Assembly (NCBI GenBank): GCA_003481775.1
Contig: QULU01000016.1
Span: forward strand, 1 to 64,000
Reading direction: 5' to 3'
From: Clostridiaceae bacterium OM02-2AC
Lineage (GTDB): Bacteria > Bacillota_I > Bacilli_A > Erysipelotrichales > Erysipelotrichaceae
DNA length: 64,000 nt
The notes beneath the pieces are model-generated. The model was given only the letters and a program-made list of their open reading frames with translations, was not told the DNA's origin and did no database searches. Positions within the stretch are counted from its first letter, which is position 1; each line of letters begins with the position of its first letter. Positions 8,413 through 16,871 of the stretch are shown here, one piece after another. The position numbers and the translations under genes are program-made.

Positions 8413-9102
8413 TTAACCTATTTTCTTTTTTTCAATCTTATCCCATTTTCTGTTTTCACACCAGTATACCGTATTCGCTGCTGTATCAAATACCATAGAT
8501 ACCACCGTAGGACAGATCGTCTGTGAAGTCTGTTTTAAAACCTCAAAGCAATCAGAAACATCAAAATCCTCACTACTATTCTCCAGCAGCTCGACAGCCT
8601 TATGATATCTGTCTAATCCCATCCAGGGGTGCTTTTCCGTGCTTCCTTTGAATGGAGAAAAATTTGTTAAAACAGCGTATTGCGGCTTCGATAAATACCG
8701 TATTCCCTGCCCCGGAATTATTTGTAAAACATTACCGGAGCTATCGGATAGCTGTGATTGAAAGGTGACACCCGGAACACTCGATACCGCTTCATGCTCA
8801 GCAATCACTTTAATTTCATCCAATGTTTTTTTTCTAAGCAGTAAATCAATATCCAGATTGATAATATTCAGACTATCCGCATTCGCAGGATTACTTCTTT
8901 CATCAAATGGCCAGCAAGTCGGCATCGCTACAAAATCCCCTCTGGAATTAGCGCCGAATAAGGGCAGCCAGCCTTCTTGATCGTCATGTATAGCGATATA
9001 AACTTTATCTTCCTCAGCAACCACCCGATATTCCATATCCAATATATCAAGATTAAAGCCGATGATTGTTTTATTGCCGTTTGAAATTATACTTGTACAC
9101 AT
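8413..9102 (-). CDS. choloylglycine-hydrolase-like Ntn hydrolase
   Basis: A 229-residue protein whose mature N-terminus would be Cys2 (MCTSIISNGNK), the nucleophile of N-terminal-nucleophile amidases such as bile salt hydrolase and penicillin V acylase. The following GFNLDI keeps the conserved Asn-x-Asp but has Phe where true bile salt hydrolases have Arg (GRNxD). At 229 residues it is also well short of the usual 310-330. A linear amide hydrolase of other specificity is therefore more likely than a bile salt hydrolase. The start at 9102 has AGGAGG 9 nt upstream; the longer frame from 9198 would bury the catalytic cysteine. It stands alone, without signal peptide. Confidence 0.75.
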   Translation of the reverse strand: MCTSIISNGNKTIIGFNLDILDMEYRVVAEEDKVYIAIHDDQEGWLPLFGANSRGDFVAMPTCWPFDERSNPANADSLNIINLDIDLLLRKKTLDEIKVIAEHEAVSSVPGVTFQSQLSDSSGNVLQIIPGQGIRYLSKPQYAVLTNFSPFKGSTEKHPWMGLDRYHKAVELLENSSEDFDVSDCFEVLKQTSQTICPTVVSMVFDTAANTVYWCENRKWDKIEKKKIG

Positions 9103-9520
9103 CGTATGTATCCTCCTGTTGTTTTCTTGTGCTTTCCTGTATCTTCCTGCCTTTTCTTTATACCTTGACTCAGCAACCAATGATCTGCACAACTGCATAT
9201 CCGTGGCTTCCTTACATTCTGCATCGGCTCATCCTCTATAAGTAAGCAAGCATAACAAATCCCCCAATAGTTCTCATGATCCAAGCATTCTAAAAAACTA
9301 ATATGGTAAACCCGGATAGATGTATGTTTTTGCGTACACTGAATCTGTTTATATAAATGACATATCCGTATCATAGCACATAAAATTGTGTTTGCGAAGA
9401 AAAGTCCTTAAATTATGGATCGTTATACTTCAGAATTCACATATGCGGGTTCTTATTATTTCCTATATGGAATTTCTTGTGTATGGCAGCCCTTATATCG
9501 ATTTTAAGCTTTCAGGATAA
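9103..9520. other. intergenic, no convincing gene
   Basis: Upstream region of the Ntn hydrolase gene. A 95-codon leftward frame exists (9087-9374) but it has poor composition and overlaps the hydrolase start. No clear promoter pair was found. Confidence 0.5.
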
Positions 9521-9569
9521 TAAAAGCAGGCCTCCTCTGCTCTTCAATCGAACATAAGCTAGACCTGCC
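9521..9569 (-). terminator. terminator of the sulfotransferase operon
   Basis: On the minus strand GCAGGTCT pairs with AGGCCTGC (one G-U) across a long loop and is followed by TTTTATT. It lies 12 bp after the crp-like stop codon. Confidence 0.6.
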
Positions 9570-9580
9570 TCTCATTGATT

Positions 9581-10240
9581 TTACAAAATATCCTCCAGTT
9601 TCTTCTGATCGAGAAGAATCAAAACATGCCCCTCGATGCGAAAGATTCCTTCCTTTTCCATACGCTTCAGCTCCTGATTCAAAGAGGAACGACTCACATG
9701 CAGGGTATTCGCCCAGATCGTTTGTGAACGCGGAAGCGGTATCCGTTCATGCTCTGACAAATGATTCATACTCAGCAGCCAGTATGCCACGCGCTCCTGA
9801 ATCGTCTGATACATCAGACAGCTCAGCAGCATCTGATTGCGCAATCCCCGCTTTGACAGATACAGCATAAACGCCGTCATCATTTCCGTATCCTCCTTCA
9901 GCATTTCCTCCAGATCGGATACATGCATCCAGGCAACGGTTGTCCGTCTTACTGCGACCAGCGTATACGTATACTGCCGCTTACCCGTAAAATACAGCAG
10001 CTCCGGAAACACATCATTATCCTCAAAATAGGCACTGCACAGCACACTTCCCTGACTGGTATACTGCTCCGCCTTTAAAACGCCATCCACAACCATTCCG
10101 AAATGATCAATCGTGTCATTGATAGAATGCAGAATCTGCGAGCTTTTATAGGTTTCATACTGCAGCCTTTTCCCATAAATCTCATGGTGCATACAGCGAT
10201 GGGCAAATATCGGCATAAGACCATAGGGTTCCTTGCGCAT
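9581..10240 (-). CDS. Crp/Fnr family transcriptional regulator
   Basis: A 219-residue regulator with an N-terminal cyclic-nucleotide-type beta-barrel (about residues 25-125) and a C-terminal winged helix of the HTH_Crp_2 type (about 145-215, with IWANTLHVSRSSLNQELKRM as recognition region). There is no N-terminal four-cysteine cluster, so it is not an iron-sulfur Fnr; the effector could be a small aromatic or redox signal. AAAGGAGG precedes the ATG at 10240. It is the last gene of the NhaC-TrxR-ASST operon, 28 bp after the sulfotransferase, and probably controls that operon through the palindrome at 14806-14821. Confidence 0.88.
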   Translation of the reverse strand: MRKEPYGLMPIFAHRCMHHEIYGKRLQYETYKSSQILHSINDTIDHFGMVVDGVLKAEQYTSQGSVLCSAYFEDNDVFPELLYFTGKRQYTYTLVAVRRTTVAWMHVSDLEEMLKEDTEMMTAFMLYLSKRGLRNQMLLSCLMYQTIQERVAYWLLSMNHLSEHERIPLPRSQTIWANTLHVSRSSLNQELKRMEKEGIFRIEGHVLILLDQKKLEDIL

Positions 10241-10268
10241 GGAAATCCTCCTTTATCCGTTTACAGCA

Positions 10269-12080
10269 TCAGGCAAACACCGCATCCAGAAAGTCACAGA
10301 CATCATCGTAATCATGTTCTCCGTGAAAGCGACGTACCTCTTCACCGCTGCGATATACCGCCACAACAGGAATTCCCTGTACATGGCAGGCGGCAACGAT
10401 ATCCTTGTTGGCATCAACGTCCACATAGCGAATCAGGAAGCTGTTCGCAAACTCCTCCTGCAGGGCTTCTTCCAATACCGGATGCAGTGCCTTACAGTGT
10501 ACACAGCGCTCTGCACCAAACAGTACCAGCACCGGCTTCTCCTGCTGCTTTAATACCTTATCAGTCCACTCAGCCATGCCGCTGACAGGCTCAAACACCG
10601 CAGTATCTACGGAGAAAACCTTTTCGCGCTGGCTCAAATCTTCCTCATCATCGGTTGCCACACACAGTGCCACATCCTGATAATACGGTAGGGTTCCTTC
10701 CACATCAATCACCGTCTTTGCGCCAAGTGCTCCGGCATTCGGCATACGGAAGGTGGTATTGTCAATACGTGGAATCGCAATTTCTGTCGGTGTCGGCTCC
10801 TGTGGAACATAGCTGTACGGATAGCGGTAGCCACGATAAATCATATTGTTCTTCGGGCCTGTTTCATTATGCGTATAATATGGTGAAATCCACTCCCATA
10901 CAATTTCATGATCTGCGGTTACCTCTATTATACGACCATCGCTTCCTTCTGTCACGAGTGTATTTCCATTTGGAAGACGCTGGGCACTGGATACATAGGG
11001 ACTATAGAACTTGCTGGCATCGGTTGGTATGGCATGCGCAAGCTCCTTTGGTGTCAGCTTCCATACAACCTCCAATGTAATCGGATTGAACTCCAGCACA
11101 CGGCTGTAATCCCGCAGCGCATTCTTGGAGCCATTGCGGCTGCCCGGGTTCGGAACGCCATAGCCTCCCCAGCCTCCGTTGTCGAACACCATCAGGTTTC
11201 CTTCTCCCGGAAGACCCTTCGGTATCATATGGAAATGATGCTGTCCGATGATCCAGCCAAGCTTCCGCAATTCCGGAGTCGCATTGAAATCCGGACCGAT
11301 TTTCCATACGATCTTCCCGCTTTCCTTATCCAGAATGGCAAGAATATTCGCCTCACGGCAGTCAAAGATGATATTGTCGGGCTTAAAGCGCATATCCCCA
11401 TGCTCATACCATTTATTCGGGCCAAGATAGCTCATGCAGTTCACATGCAGATAATCACCGACACCACCGTCACTGGAACGCATATTCGGATCGCGTGCCA
11501 GAATATTTTTTGCGGCCTCATCGAAGCCTAGCTCATCAAAATGATCGGAAATAGACCATTTCCATAAAATGTTTCCTTCCCAATCCACCTCAATCATGGC
11601 ATCATCCAGCAGCTTCTTATCGGAGATTGCCGGATTTTTAATGGTTTGATGAACCAGAATCAGGGTATTCCCCTCCAATGGCTTTGCATCCATTCCCGGT
11701 ACATAATATCCAACCGGATTTCCTTCCCTTTGATAATCGTGGTGCTGCCGTGCCATCCAGCGATGATCTCTTCCGGGATCGTTGATATTTTCAAATTTAT
11801 CAAATTCCCAGACGATATTCCCATCGTAATCAATTTCAATCAGATTCACGCCATCCTGCATACCATAATCCGGATGGCGGTATCCGCTCAGCCCCATCAC
11901 ATAGCCGCCAGGCAAAAGCTTCGGCGGCATGGCGTGCATATTCCATCTGCGCACCTCATTGCCATTCATATCAAACAACAATACACCGTCATTGATCAGG
12001 GGTACGATCGTGTACCCGTTCCAGCATTTCTGCGGATCGTATACGGTTACTCCGTGTGGAAAAACGAAAGGCTGTCCCAT
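10269..12080 (-). CDS. arylsulfotransferase-thioredoxin fusion protein
   Basis: A 603-residue two-domain protein. Residues about 10-470 form an ASST-type beta-propeller with repeated blade motifs (for example GNLMVFDNGG, GNTLVTEG, DYLHVN, GQHHFHMIP); several histidines (113, 114, 212, 281, 282, 284) could supply the sulfated and catalytic histidines of this family. Residues about 495-603 are a thioredoxin domain with active site CVHC (Cys526, Cys529) and cis-proline GIP. There is no signal peptide, unlike periplasmic AssT, so it should act in the cytoplasm. I start at 12080: GGAGG lies 8 nt upstream and overlaps the alternative ATG at 12095. The thioredoxin reductase gene is 24 bp upstream. 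Family enzymes move sulfate between phenolic compounds; the thioredoxin link is unusual. Confidence 0.85.
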   Translation of the reverse strand: MGQPFVFPHGVTVYDPQKCWNGYTIVPLINDGVLLFDMNGNEVRRWNMHAMPPKLLPGGYVMGLSGYRHPDYGMQDGVNLIEIDYDGNIVWEFDKFENINDPGRDHRWMARQHHDYQREGNPVGYYVPGMDAKPLEGNTLILVHQTIKNPAISDKKLLDDAMIEVDWEGNILWKWSISDHFDELGFDEAAKNILARDPNMRSSDGGVGDYLHVNCMSYLGPNKWYEHGDMRFKPDNIIFDCREANILAILDKESGKIVWKIGPDFNATPELRKLGWIIGQHHFHMIPKGLPGEGNLMVFDNGGWGGYGVPNPGSRNGSKNALRDYSRVLEFNPITLEVVWKLTPKELAHAIPTDASKFYSPYVSSAQRLPNGNTLVTEGSDGRIIEVTADHEIVWEWISPYYTHNETGPKNNMIYRGYRYPYSYVPQEPTPTEIAIPRIDNTTFRMPNAGALGAKTVIDVEGTLPYYQDVALCVATDDEEDLSQREKVFSVDTAVFEPVSGMAEWTDKVLKQQEKPVLVLFGAERCVHCKALHPVLEEALQEEFANSFLIRYVDVDANKDIVAACHVQGIPVVAVYRSGEEVRRFHGEHDYDDVCDFLDAVFA

Positions 12081-12104
12081 ATTGCATTCCTCCATTCTAT
12101 GGTT

Positions 12105-13286
12105 TTACGCTGCCTCTTTACCATTCTTTTTTATCAATTTACCATGTTCAAACATCGCACTGGACAAGGTTCCATCCATATGCAGCAGCTGGTACAGCAG
12201 GGTCTGTCTGGTGATATCCTGACGAATGACTGTATAATCATTCTGTAAGGCCTCCTCCAGCTGTGTCACCTGTTCTATCTGTGAGCTTTCATACGGATTA
12301 TAGAATAGAAAAGCAACTCTGCCGGAATCCGGTGTCAGAATGCTCTTCAGCTGATTCCGCTCCCTGCAATACCGCTCACTTGCCGTAGCGGCAATCGCTC
12401 CGTCTGCGGCTGATGTGACCACCTGACGCAGAAAGGTCTGTGTGCAGTCACCCACTGCATAAATGCCCGGAACACTGGTCTCCTTTTTCTCGTTCACAAG
12501 AATATAGCCCTTTGCATCACAGGCAACAACATTTTGTACAAACTCCGTCTGCGGCACCATGCCGACAAAGAAGAAAATACCATCCGCACGCACCTTTCGT
12601 GTTTCACCGCTGACAACGTTTTTCAGGATTAACCCGCAGACCTCCTCATCCCCCAGAATTTCCTGCAGGGTGGTGTTCCAGACAAACTCTATTTTCGGAT
12701 TTGCATAGGCTTCAGCCGCTGCCATTTCATTACAGTCAAGGTGACCCTCCTCATGCAGGACGATAACGGTTACCTTTTTTGCGAAATTCGTTAGATATCC
12801 GCTTTCCTCGATTGCCTGATCGCCGGCTCCCAGCACATAGATTTCCTTATCCCGGAAAAACTCCGCATCACAGGTAGCGCAATAGGCAACCCCATGTCCG
12901 GCAAGCTCGATTTCATTCGGAATACCGAGAACCCTCGGCTTTGTCCCCGTATCCAGAATCACACAGTCACCGATAAAATCTCCGCGGCGCTTTGTGTGTA
13001 CAAGAAATGCCCCGTCCTCCATCGTATCCAATCCGGTTACCGTGGTGCGCTTGAAAACATTGGTGGCATACGACTGGGCATGCGCCTTAAATTTCTGCAT
13101 CAGACCTGCCCCGCTGTCAGTAATAAAGCCCGGATAATTTCGGATTTCTCTGGTGTCGTTGATACGGCCGCCAAAGCTTCCCTTCTCAATCATGAGGGTT
13201 TTTCGTCCGGCTCTTCCTGCATAGATGGCAGCTGCCAGACCGGCAGGTCCTCCTCCGATAATGATGACATCATAGCGTTCTTCCAT
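12105..13286 (-). CDS. thioredoxin reductase-like flavoprotein with C-terminal extension
   Basis: A 393-residue NAD(P)H:disulfide oxidoreductase. FAD binding is shown by IIIGGGPAGLAAAIYAG near the N-terminus, the redox pair CATC is at Cys136/Cys139, the NAD(P)H loop is GAGDQA, and the FAD-closing motif is GIYAVGDC. Typical bacterial TrxB ends near residue 310. This one carries about 80 further residues (GRVAFLFYNPYESSQ onward) that look like a thioredoxin fold without the CxxC pair. It lies 6 bp after nhaC and 24 bp before the ASST-thioredoxin fusion, which is its obvious electron acceptor. A ferredoxin-type or peroxiredoxin-type partner is less likely. Confidence 0.88.
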   Translation of the reverse strand: MEERYDVIIIGGGPAGLAAAIYAGRAGRKTLMIEKGSFGGRINDTREIRNYPGFITDSGAGLMQKFKAHAQSYATNVFKRTTVTGLDTMEDGAFLVHTKRRGDFIGDCVILDTGTKPRVLGIPNEIELAGHGVAYCATCDAEFFRDKEIYVLGAGDQAIEESGYLTNFAKKVTVIVLHEEGHLDCNEMAAAEAYANPKIEFVWNTTLQEILGDEEVCGLILKNVVSGETRKVRADGIFFFVGMVPQTEFVQNVVACDAKGYILVNEKKETSVPGIYAVGDCTQTFLRQVVTSAADGAIAATASERYCRERNQLKSILTPDSGRVAFLFYNPYESSQIEQVTQLEEALQNDYTVIRQDITRQTLLYQLLHMDGTLSSAMFEHGKLIKKNGKEAA

Positions 13287-13292
13287 ACATCC

Positions 13293-14750
13293 TCACTCCT
13301 TTGCATGATGGTACGTCATACTATATTTATGTTCTCCCTCTCTCCCTGCACCAAGCACGACCCAGATACCACAGATCAGTGTCAGAAGCAGACAGTAATA
13401 GGAGGACAGGAAAATTTGAAACGGTGTGACAACCGGCAGATAGGCATGATTTGCGGCCAGCTGATTGATCACGGTAACAGCTCCCATGACAAAGGCGCTG
13501 TTGATTGGTATGATTGCTGTTATATTCGTTGTCATCGCAGTTAACAGAATACTCCTGCGCTCCGCTGAGATTCCGGTCTTTTTTCCAATAGTATCTGCGA
13601 TATCCTTAAACATGAGAATGGAAGGCAGCACACAGCCTGCTAGAAGAATATTGACGATACCAACGCCAAGGGAAATCATTGCCTCTGCACCGCCTGTATG
13701 CTGTATGGCTTTTCGTGATGTGAGATAGTTGCAGCATTTCTCCATCATTCCACCCTCTACGGCAATCGCAATCAGACCATAGAGCAGGATGGTGGAAATG
13801 ATGATATCCACCACGCCGGATATACCGTCAAACAGAATGCCATGCAGCTCCTGCGTTTCATACTGAATGCTGATCAGGTCAGAAAACTGGAACAATCCGG
13901 TGGCAAATCCAACGCATATACCTGCCACGATTGCATAGGTGACGCCGACAAACAGATCACTTGTTTTAAAGCAGATTATCAGTAGAAGCAGAATCGGCAG
14001 CAGCATCCACAGTCCCTTAGGATTGCACATGCTCGCTAGCAGCTCGGGATTCTGTGCGTTTCCACTGGTTCCCAGAGCATAAAACAGAACAGTGGACAGA
14101 ATTCCTGCGATGAGCAGATACGGCAGACGCTGTTTCATTACACGCAGCAAATCAGCGCCCTTGTTTGTAACAGGATCATGCTGGGAGGCAATCGTCGTAT
14201 GAATGACCTGAGAGCTTGGGGAGAGTGCATCCCCAAAGAATATACCGCTCAGCATAGCCCCTGTCAGAATCGCAGGATCAGCGCCCATCAGCACCCCTGC
14301 CGGATAAAAAATCGGTACAACGGCCAGAAGTGCCGCTATCGGTGCACCTGCGCCCATGGAAATAAGCGAGGATACAAGAAAACAGAAAACCGTAAAGCTT
14401 CCTCCGCTCAAATGCAGATGCATGCCGATCCAGACAAAGCCGGAGCCGATCTGTCCGACAGCCAGAAGCTTGGAAAAGATACCGATCACCATGAAGATCA
14501 TAATCAGTCTGGCATTTCCATACTGGGCAAGACCGTGTACAATGGCATCCCAGTAATGCGCCTTGTCAGCACACAGGAGGAACCCGATCACAATGGCAAG
14601 TACCGCTGCCAGAATCAGCGCCTTCATCGAGTAATAATGAAAACAGATCATGATGATACCGCTCAGCAGAACATACAATACGATGGGCAGTACGGCGAAT
14701 TCCTGATGCATATGGAATTTCAATAAAGCGTTTACATCGTTCTTTTTCAT
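13293..14750 (-). CDS. NhaC-family Na+/H+ antiporter-like transporter
   Basis: A 485-residue integral membrane protein with about eleven or twelve hydrophobic segments and the NhaC-type conserved stretch GDALSPSSQVIHTTIASQ. Family members exchange sodium for protons, but several relatives carry organic acids. Here it heads an operon with thioredoxin reductase and an arylsulfotransferase fusion, so it may import an organic substrate or export a sulfated product. The start at 14750 gives the usual N-terminus (MKKNDVNALL); its ribosome binding site (GGTGG) is weak. The frame is open to 14819, through the regulatory palindrome, which argues against the longer form. Confidence 0.8.
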   Translation of the reverse strand: MKKNDVNALLKFHMHQEFAVLPIVLYVLLSGIIMICFHYYSMKALILAAVLAIVIGFLLCADKAHYWDAIVHGLAQYGNARLIMIFMVIGIFSKLLAVGQIGSGFVWIGMHLHLSGGSFTVFCFLVSSLISMGAGAPIAALLAVVPIFYPAGVLMGADPAILTGAMLSGIFFGDALSPSSQVIHTTIASQHDPVTNKGADLLRVMKQRLPYLLIAGILSTVLFYALGTSGNAQNPELLASMCNPKGLWMLLPILLLLIICFKTSDLFVGVTYAIVAGICVGFATGLFQFSDLISIQYETQELHGILFDGISGVVDIIISTILLYGLIAIAVEGGMMEKCCNYLTSRKAIQHTGGAEAMISLGVGIVNILLAGCVLPSILMFKDIADTIGKKTGISAERRSILLTAMTTNITAIIPINSAFVMGAVTVINQLAANHAYLPVVTPFQIFLSSYYCLLLTLICGIWVVLGAGREGEHKYSMTYHHAKE

Positions 14751-14777
14751 ATAGCCACCAACCTTGGATCCACCCCT

Positions 14778-14821
14778 ATGATAACACTCCCTTTTTCCTG
14801 TTACGTGTTGGCATTCCAACA
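14778..14821 (-). promoter_or_regulatory. candidate Crp/Fnr-type operator and promoter of the nhaC operon
   Basis: A 16-bp palindrome TGTTGG-CATT-CCAACA (14806-14821) has the arm-N4-arm layout of Crp/Fnr boxes. A -10 box TATCAT (14778-14783, minus strand) would start transcription near 14771, placing the palindrome centre about 42 bp upstream, the usual class II activator position. No good -35 box accompanies it. Assignment to the operon's own regulator is inference. Confidence 0.5.
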
Positions 14822-15056
14822 GTTTCTCACTTTTTGTGAATAAAATAACAAATTAAAAAACAGCGATTTTTCACAAGAAAGAAGCTGGGTGAACAGTACA
14901 GAATATGATACGCGTTCAGGATTGAGAACAGAGGATTTCAGGGCTGTGCAAATGCAGAGAAGATGAGGAACGGCTTTTCCTTTCACAGCCGATATGCAGG
15001 ACATGCGTAGCGATTTGTGTGTGCCGTATACGACAGCAAGGTGTTGGCGGGAATAG
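14822..15056. other. intergenic, no gene seen
   Basis: This stretch contains two distant half-sites TTGTGAA (14834-14840) and TTCACAA (14870-14876) in inverted orientation. A 103-codon leftward frame here has no recognisable features and runs through the terminator at 15057-15092. Confidence 0.45.
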
Positions 15057-15092
15057 GAAAAAGAGACTTCCTTTTCCAGCAAGTGAAGTCTC
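15057..15092 (-). terminator. terminator of the lipoprotein gene
   Basis: The perfect 9-bp stem AGAGACTTC/GAAGTCTCT is followed by TTTTTCC when read leftwards, 146 bp after the lipoprotein stop codon. Confidence 0.75.
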
Positions 15093-15237
15093 TGTTCTCT
15101 TTCATTTTTCAAAATAAGAGGTGTGCAGGCATCGCTTGTGCATTCTGCTTTCTTCTCTTACCTTATTGATTTTATCCACGCATGGTTACGACTCTTCGCT
15201 CAATCGATAATCCTAGCGCTTGTTTATAATTCACAAG

Positions 15238-15912
15238 TCAAATTTCATTCATGAAGTGTACCTGTTCTTTGTTAATATTCGTATATGTTCGCATAATTTG
15301 ATCTCTGCTGCTTTTATGATAGATGAGATATCCATCTGCATCCGTTTGAAAGGTAACCGTAAGCTCGCCTACCTTACAGGTATGCAGCTGGTCATCATTT
15401 GTTTCGCAGATACGCACATAGTCCTCTAGTACAGCATTTTCCAGGGTTTGTTCAAAGGTCTGTTTGTCCCAGCGTATGGTGTTGACGCCCCAGGACAGCA
15501 GACCGGTATCCGCTATGCTCACCTCCGCCATTAACCCTGACTTCCTTGTCTGTTCAATATGATAGGCAGTTCCCTTTTCATCCGTATAGGTGCCGCTGAA
15601 TTCATAAGGGGCATCTGCCTTGCTATCATCGCTTGGCTTAGCTGTAGTATCCTCGCTGCTGCTGGATTTACGAATACTCACATCGACAAGCTGTCCCTCT
15701 TCATTTTCCTGCTTCAAATGAAAGCTTTCTGCGTTTTCCAGTTTTTTTAAGGCTGTATCCAGCTGTGCTACAGTATCCTTGTCTTTCTGAAATTCCTCCG
15801 CATCCCTGTCAGGCTCAGCGCTGCATGCACAGCATAGCAGTAGCATCAGTATACAGCATCCGATTTTCTTCATCATGATACGATACATTTGCATGCCGAT
15901 TGCTTTTGGCAC
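15238..15912 (-). CDS. putative lipoprotein of unknown function
   Basis: A 224-residue secreted protein with a positively charged start, a hydrophobic stretch ending in CCAC followed by SAEPD, typical of a lipidated cysteine although the residue three before it is Cys rather than Leu. The mature part is hydrophilic with a low-complexity Ser/Asp/Lys linker, then a beta-rich region. No known family recognised. The frame begins with GTG at 15912, just after AAGGAG; ATGs at 15894, 15888 and 15876 lack a ribosome binding site. A promoter ends shortly upstream, which fits the GTG start. It is a single gene with its own terminator. Confidence 0.75.
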   Translation of the reverse strand: MPKAIGMQMYRIMMKKIGCCILMLLLCCACSAEPDRDAEEFQKDKDTVAQLDTALKKLENAESFHLKQENEEGQLVDVSIRKSSSSEDTTAKPSDDSKADAPYEFSGTYTDEKGTAYHIEQTRKSGLMAEVSIADTGLLSWGVNTIRWDKQTFEQTLENAVLEDYVRICETNDDQLHTCKVGELTVTFQTDADGYLIYHKSSRDQIMRTYTNINKEQVHFMNEI

Positions 15913-15930
15913 GCACTCCTTCTTTTCTTA

Positions 15931-15959
15931 ATTGTACACGAGAAAAGCTGAATTGTCTT
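15931..15959 (-). promoter_or_regulatory. promoter of the lipoprotein gene
   Basis: On the minus strand AAGACA (15954-15959), 17 bp, TACAAT (15931-15936). The predicted transcript starts about 10 nt before the AAGGAG ribosome binding site. Confidence 0.55.
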
Positions 15960-16115
15960 CCATATAGGTAAGATTAGACAGTTTTATTCAGAAGCTGGTA
16001 CTTTTATATATAGAATGAGCTTGATTAGATGATGTTTTTAATATATTTTATTTTTTACATTACCAATTATGTTAAAATGAATGTATAGGTAAAACAAAAC
16101 TAGAGGAGATAATAT

Positions 16116-16376
16116 ATGGAAAGTCTAGATAATATGTTAAACATTGGAAAAGAAATGAAAAGAAAGCTTTTCTCAATTGGTGTCAGGTCATCAGAAGATT
16201 TGATAAGACTAGGTAGTAAAGAAGTGTTTCTTCAATTAAAGGAACAGCATCCAAATGTATGCTTAGTTCATCTATATGCACTGCAAGGTGCAATTGATCA
16301 TGTTGATTATGATAAACTTCCGGATGAAGTCAAACTTGATTTAAAGCAATTTAGTGATCGTATAAAAGAAAAATAG
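16116..16376 (+). CDS. TfoX C-terminal domain protein
   Basis: An 86-residue protein matching the helix-hairpin-helix TfoX C-terminal domain (MLNIGKEMKRKLFSIGVRSS, then RLGSKEVFLQLKEQHP). It lacks the N-terminal TfoX half found in competence regulators, so it is one of the stand-alone single-domain proteins of unknown role. AGAGGAG precedes the ATG. It opens an AT-rich run of seven small rightward genes, in contrast to the leftward genes on either side, and has an AT-rich upstream region without a clear paired promoter. Confidence 0.8.
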   Translation: MESLDNMLNIGKEMKRKLFSIGVRSSEDLIRLGSKEVFLQLKEQHPNVCLVHLYALQGAIDHVDYDKLPDEVKLDLKQFSDRIKEK

Positions 16377-16407
16377 AAGTACATACTTAGTTTTTTATGG
16401 AGGTATT

Positions 16408-16842
16408 ATGGTTAGAGAAATTTATGAGTATGAATTGAATGATTTATTGAATTTGTATACACATTTACACGAAGATTCAGTTCCTGAGATGACAGAGGAT
16501 TTGAGGAAAACATGGCACTCTATTGTGAACGATAAAAACCATCATATTATAGTTAAGGAAATAGAGGGTAAGATCGTTTCATCTTGTGTATGTATAGTTA
16601 TCCCAAACTTAACAAGGAACGTTAGACCATATGCATTTGTTGAAAATGTTGTTACACATAATGCCTATCGAGGAAAAGGATACGCTACAGAGTGCCTACA
16701 TTATTCTAAAGAAATTGCAGAAAAGTCCGGTTGTTATAAAATGATGTTACTTACAGGTGCAAAAGATGAGTCAACTTTAAACTTATATCATAAGGCTGGC
16801 TATAACAGCTTAGATAAGACAGCATTCATTCAATGGCTGTAG
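16408..16842 (+). CDS. GNAT family N-acetyltransferase
   Basis: A 144-residue single-domain acetyltransferase. The acetyl-CoA binding motif A is seen as VVTHNAYRGKGYATECL (R-G-x-G-Y-A), followed by motif B with LYHKAGY near the end. Substrate unknown. GGAGGT lies 5 nt before the ATG. It sits 31 bp after the TfoX-C gene in the rightward accessory cluster. Confidence 0.9.
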   Translation: MVREIYEYELNDLLNLYTHLHEDSVPEMTEDLRKTWHSIVNDKNHHIIVKEIEGKIVSSCVCIVIPNLTRNVRPYAFVENVVTHNAYRGKGYATECLHYSKEIAEKSGCYKMMLLTGAKDESTLNLYHKAGYNSLDKTAFIQWL

Positions 16843-16871
16843 AGATAAATCACAATTGGTGGAGGTATTTT

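Noticed and set aside
9087..9374. Leftward 95-codon cysteine-containing frame
   Set aside because: No ribosome binding site or family, and it overlaps the start of the Ntn hydrolase gene.
10908..12248. Long rightward frames opposite the sulfotransferase gene
   Set aside because: Antisense shadows of a high-confidence gene; rich in His/Cys/Ile without domain matches.
14801..15112. Leftward 103-codon frame upstream of nhaC
   Set aside because: It covers the terminator at 15057 and the palindrome at 14806, and its composition is not coding-like.
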